Source: Colwellia echini | Lineage (GTDB): Bacteria > Pseudomonadota > Gammaproteobacteria > Enterobacterales > Alteromonadaceae | Direction of reading: 5' to 3' | Assembly: GCF_002843355.2 (NCBI RefSeq) | Contig: NZ_PJAI02000001.1 | Span: 124,001-188,000 of the forward strand | DNA length: 64,000 nt | Shown: piece after piece, positions 63,296-64,000 of the stretch | How positions within the stretch are numbered: the stretch's first letter is position 1 | Layout: every line of letters starts with the position of its first letter | Position numbers and translations under genes: made by a program | The notes under the pieces: generated by a model | Told to the model about the DNA's origin: nothing | The model's database searches: none | What the model saw: the letters and a program-made list of their open reading frames with translations, nothing else

Positions 63296-64000
63296 ATGTT
63301 AACGCTTATTGAAGCCGCTTTAACGCGAACGCGTACGGTATTGATGTTGTTTGTATTACTGCTTATCTCAGGCGCAGTAACCTACAACAACATTGCTAAA
63401 GAAGCTAACCCAGATATCACCATTCCAATTATTTATGTGTCTATGGTACATGACGGCATCTCTCCTGAAGATGCTGAACGTATGCTGGTAAGGCCAATGG
63501 AGAATGAACTAAAGTCTATTGCTGGTATTAAAGAAATGCGCTCTAACGCCGGCGAAGGACATGCCTCTGTTACCTTAGAGTTTATTGCCGGGCTCGATCC
63601 AAAAGAAGCACTTGCTGATGTGCGCGACAAAGTGACGTTAGCAAAAGCTAAGTTACCGAGTGAAACCGAAGAGCCAGTAGTGAATGAAGTTACTATGGCA
63701 AACCAAGAAGCCGCATTAACAGTTGTTTTATCAGGCGCTGTAACTGAACGAGGTTTAATTACCATAGCCCGTGATGTAAAAGACAGTATTGAAAGCATGC
63801 AAGAAGTGCTTGAGGTTGATATTGGTGGTGACCGTGAAGACATGGTTGAAATTATTGTCGATCCATTATTAATGGAAAGTTATGGTCTTGATCAAGCGGA
63901 CATTTATAATCTTGTAGAGCGAAATAACCGTTTAGTACCTGCAGGTACAATGGATACAGGTAAAGGGCGCTTTGCCATTAAAGTACCTTCAGTGTTTGAA
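63296..64000 (+). CDS. RND efflux permease, N-terminal part (runs off window)
   Basis: This frame is open from the ATG at 63296 to the window end (235 codons). The start MLTLIEAALTRTRTVLMLFV gives the first membrane helix. Then follows the porter-domain pattern NIAKEANPDITIPIIYVSMV, GISPEDAERMLVRPMENELK, SIAGIKEM and ASVTLEFIAGLDPKEALADV. AGGAT precedes the ATG by 6 nt. It forms an operon with the adaptor just upstream, and the outer-membrane gene, if any, lies outside. Confidence 0.9.
   Translation, partial: MLTLIEAALTRTRTVLMLFVLLLISGAVTYNNIAKEANPDITIPIIYVSMVHDGISPEDAERMLVRPMENELKSIAGIKEMRSNAGEGHASVTLEFIAGLDPKEALADVRDKVTLAKAKLPSETEEPVVNEVTMANQEAALTVVLSGAVTERGLITIARDVKDSIESMQEVLEVDIGGDREDMVEIIVDPLLMESYGLDQADIYNLVERNNRLVPAGTMDTGKGRFAIKVPSVFE

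Noticed and set aside
63433..63843. 136-aa minus-strand frame near the window end
   Set aside because: It is antisense to the RND permease fragment that starts at 63296.
1..64000. CRISPR array, prophage, toxin-antitoxin or defence island
   Set aside because: No spaced direct repeats, cas, phage structural or restriction genes were seen. The tandem repeats have no spacers.

Overview
The window is AT-rich by eye and reads as a chromosomal segment of a marine, probably cold-adapted gammaproteobacterium of the Colwellia / Alteromonadales type. This rests on family content and protein style (ErpA next to a DUF6776-like protein, DUF413/MaoP, OpgGH, lipoprotein oligopeptidase B, GlyGly-CTERM protease, PL6 alginate lyase, RND pumps). 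I ran no taxonomic search. It is mostly ordinary chromosome: no integrase, transposase, phage gene or CRISPR array was seen.

Layout. 0-9.7 kb: truncated LprI-like protein, LysR/MFS divergent pair, DnaJ-related protein, TetR/SnoaL-like divergent pair with a palindromic operator, DUF413 (MaoP-like), a soluble PAS-PAS chemoreceptor, a UbiB/ABC1-type kinase and an MntP-like membrane protein. 9.8-15.5 kb: three exported lipoproteins on the minus strand (two-CxxCH cytochrome-like protein, PhoX/DUF839 protein with a collagen-like Gly-X-Y segment, DUF1254 protein), with a candidate Pho box before the PhoX gene and clear terminators. 15.7-17.7 kb: a heat-shock group (RpoH-like sigma factor, small exported peptide, Hsp20) in which Hsp20 and the peptide share a 5' leader and Hsp20 has a sigma-32-like promoter and a ROSE-like hairpin. 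A MITE-like inverted repeat lies at 17.9-18.1 kb.

18.2-27.8 kb: SulP transporter, OpgGH osmoregulated-glucan genes, then a redox/detoxification set (peroxiredoxin-like, PNPOx-like, LysR, DoxX, DODA dioxygenase). 28.0-28.3 kb: tRNA-Pro and tRNA-His with a stable-RNA-type promoter. 28.6-43 kb: PL6 alginate lyase lipoprotein, a three-gene RND efflux operon, a membrane chemoreceptor, an outer-membrane protein and a lipoprotein S9 oligopeptidase.

43.1-52.5 kb: an almost unbroken molybdenum-cofactor locus. moaA-mobA-moaB-moaC-moaD-moaE-modA-modB-modC-moeB run on the minus strand with overlapping genes, and moeA is divergent. Together they cover GTP to cPMP (MoaA, MoaC), MPT synthesis (MoaD/E, MoeB), molybdate uptake (ModABC), Mo insertion (MoaB, MoeA) and nucleotide attachment (MobA). 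The moaA/moeA intergenic region carries a long structured leader (possible Moco riboswitch) and an FNR/CRP-like site. 52.7-64 kb: hemL, pyrB, a trypsin-like protease with an inserted PA domain, hemJ, a ClC channel, a DUF6776-like protein, erpA and the start of a second RND operon that runs off the window.

Short tandem duplications, most with a 12-bp period, recur across the window, mostly between genes and once in frame inside moaC.
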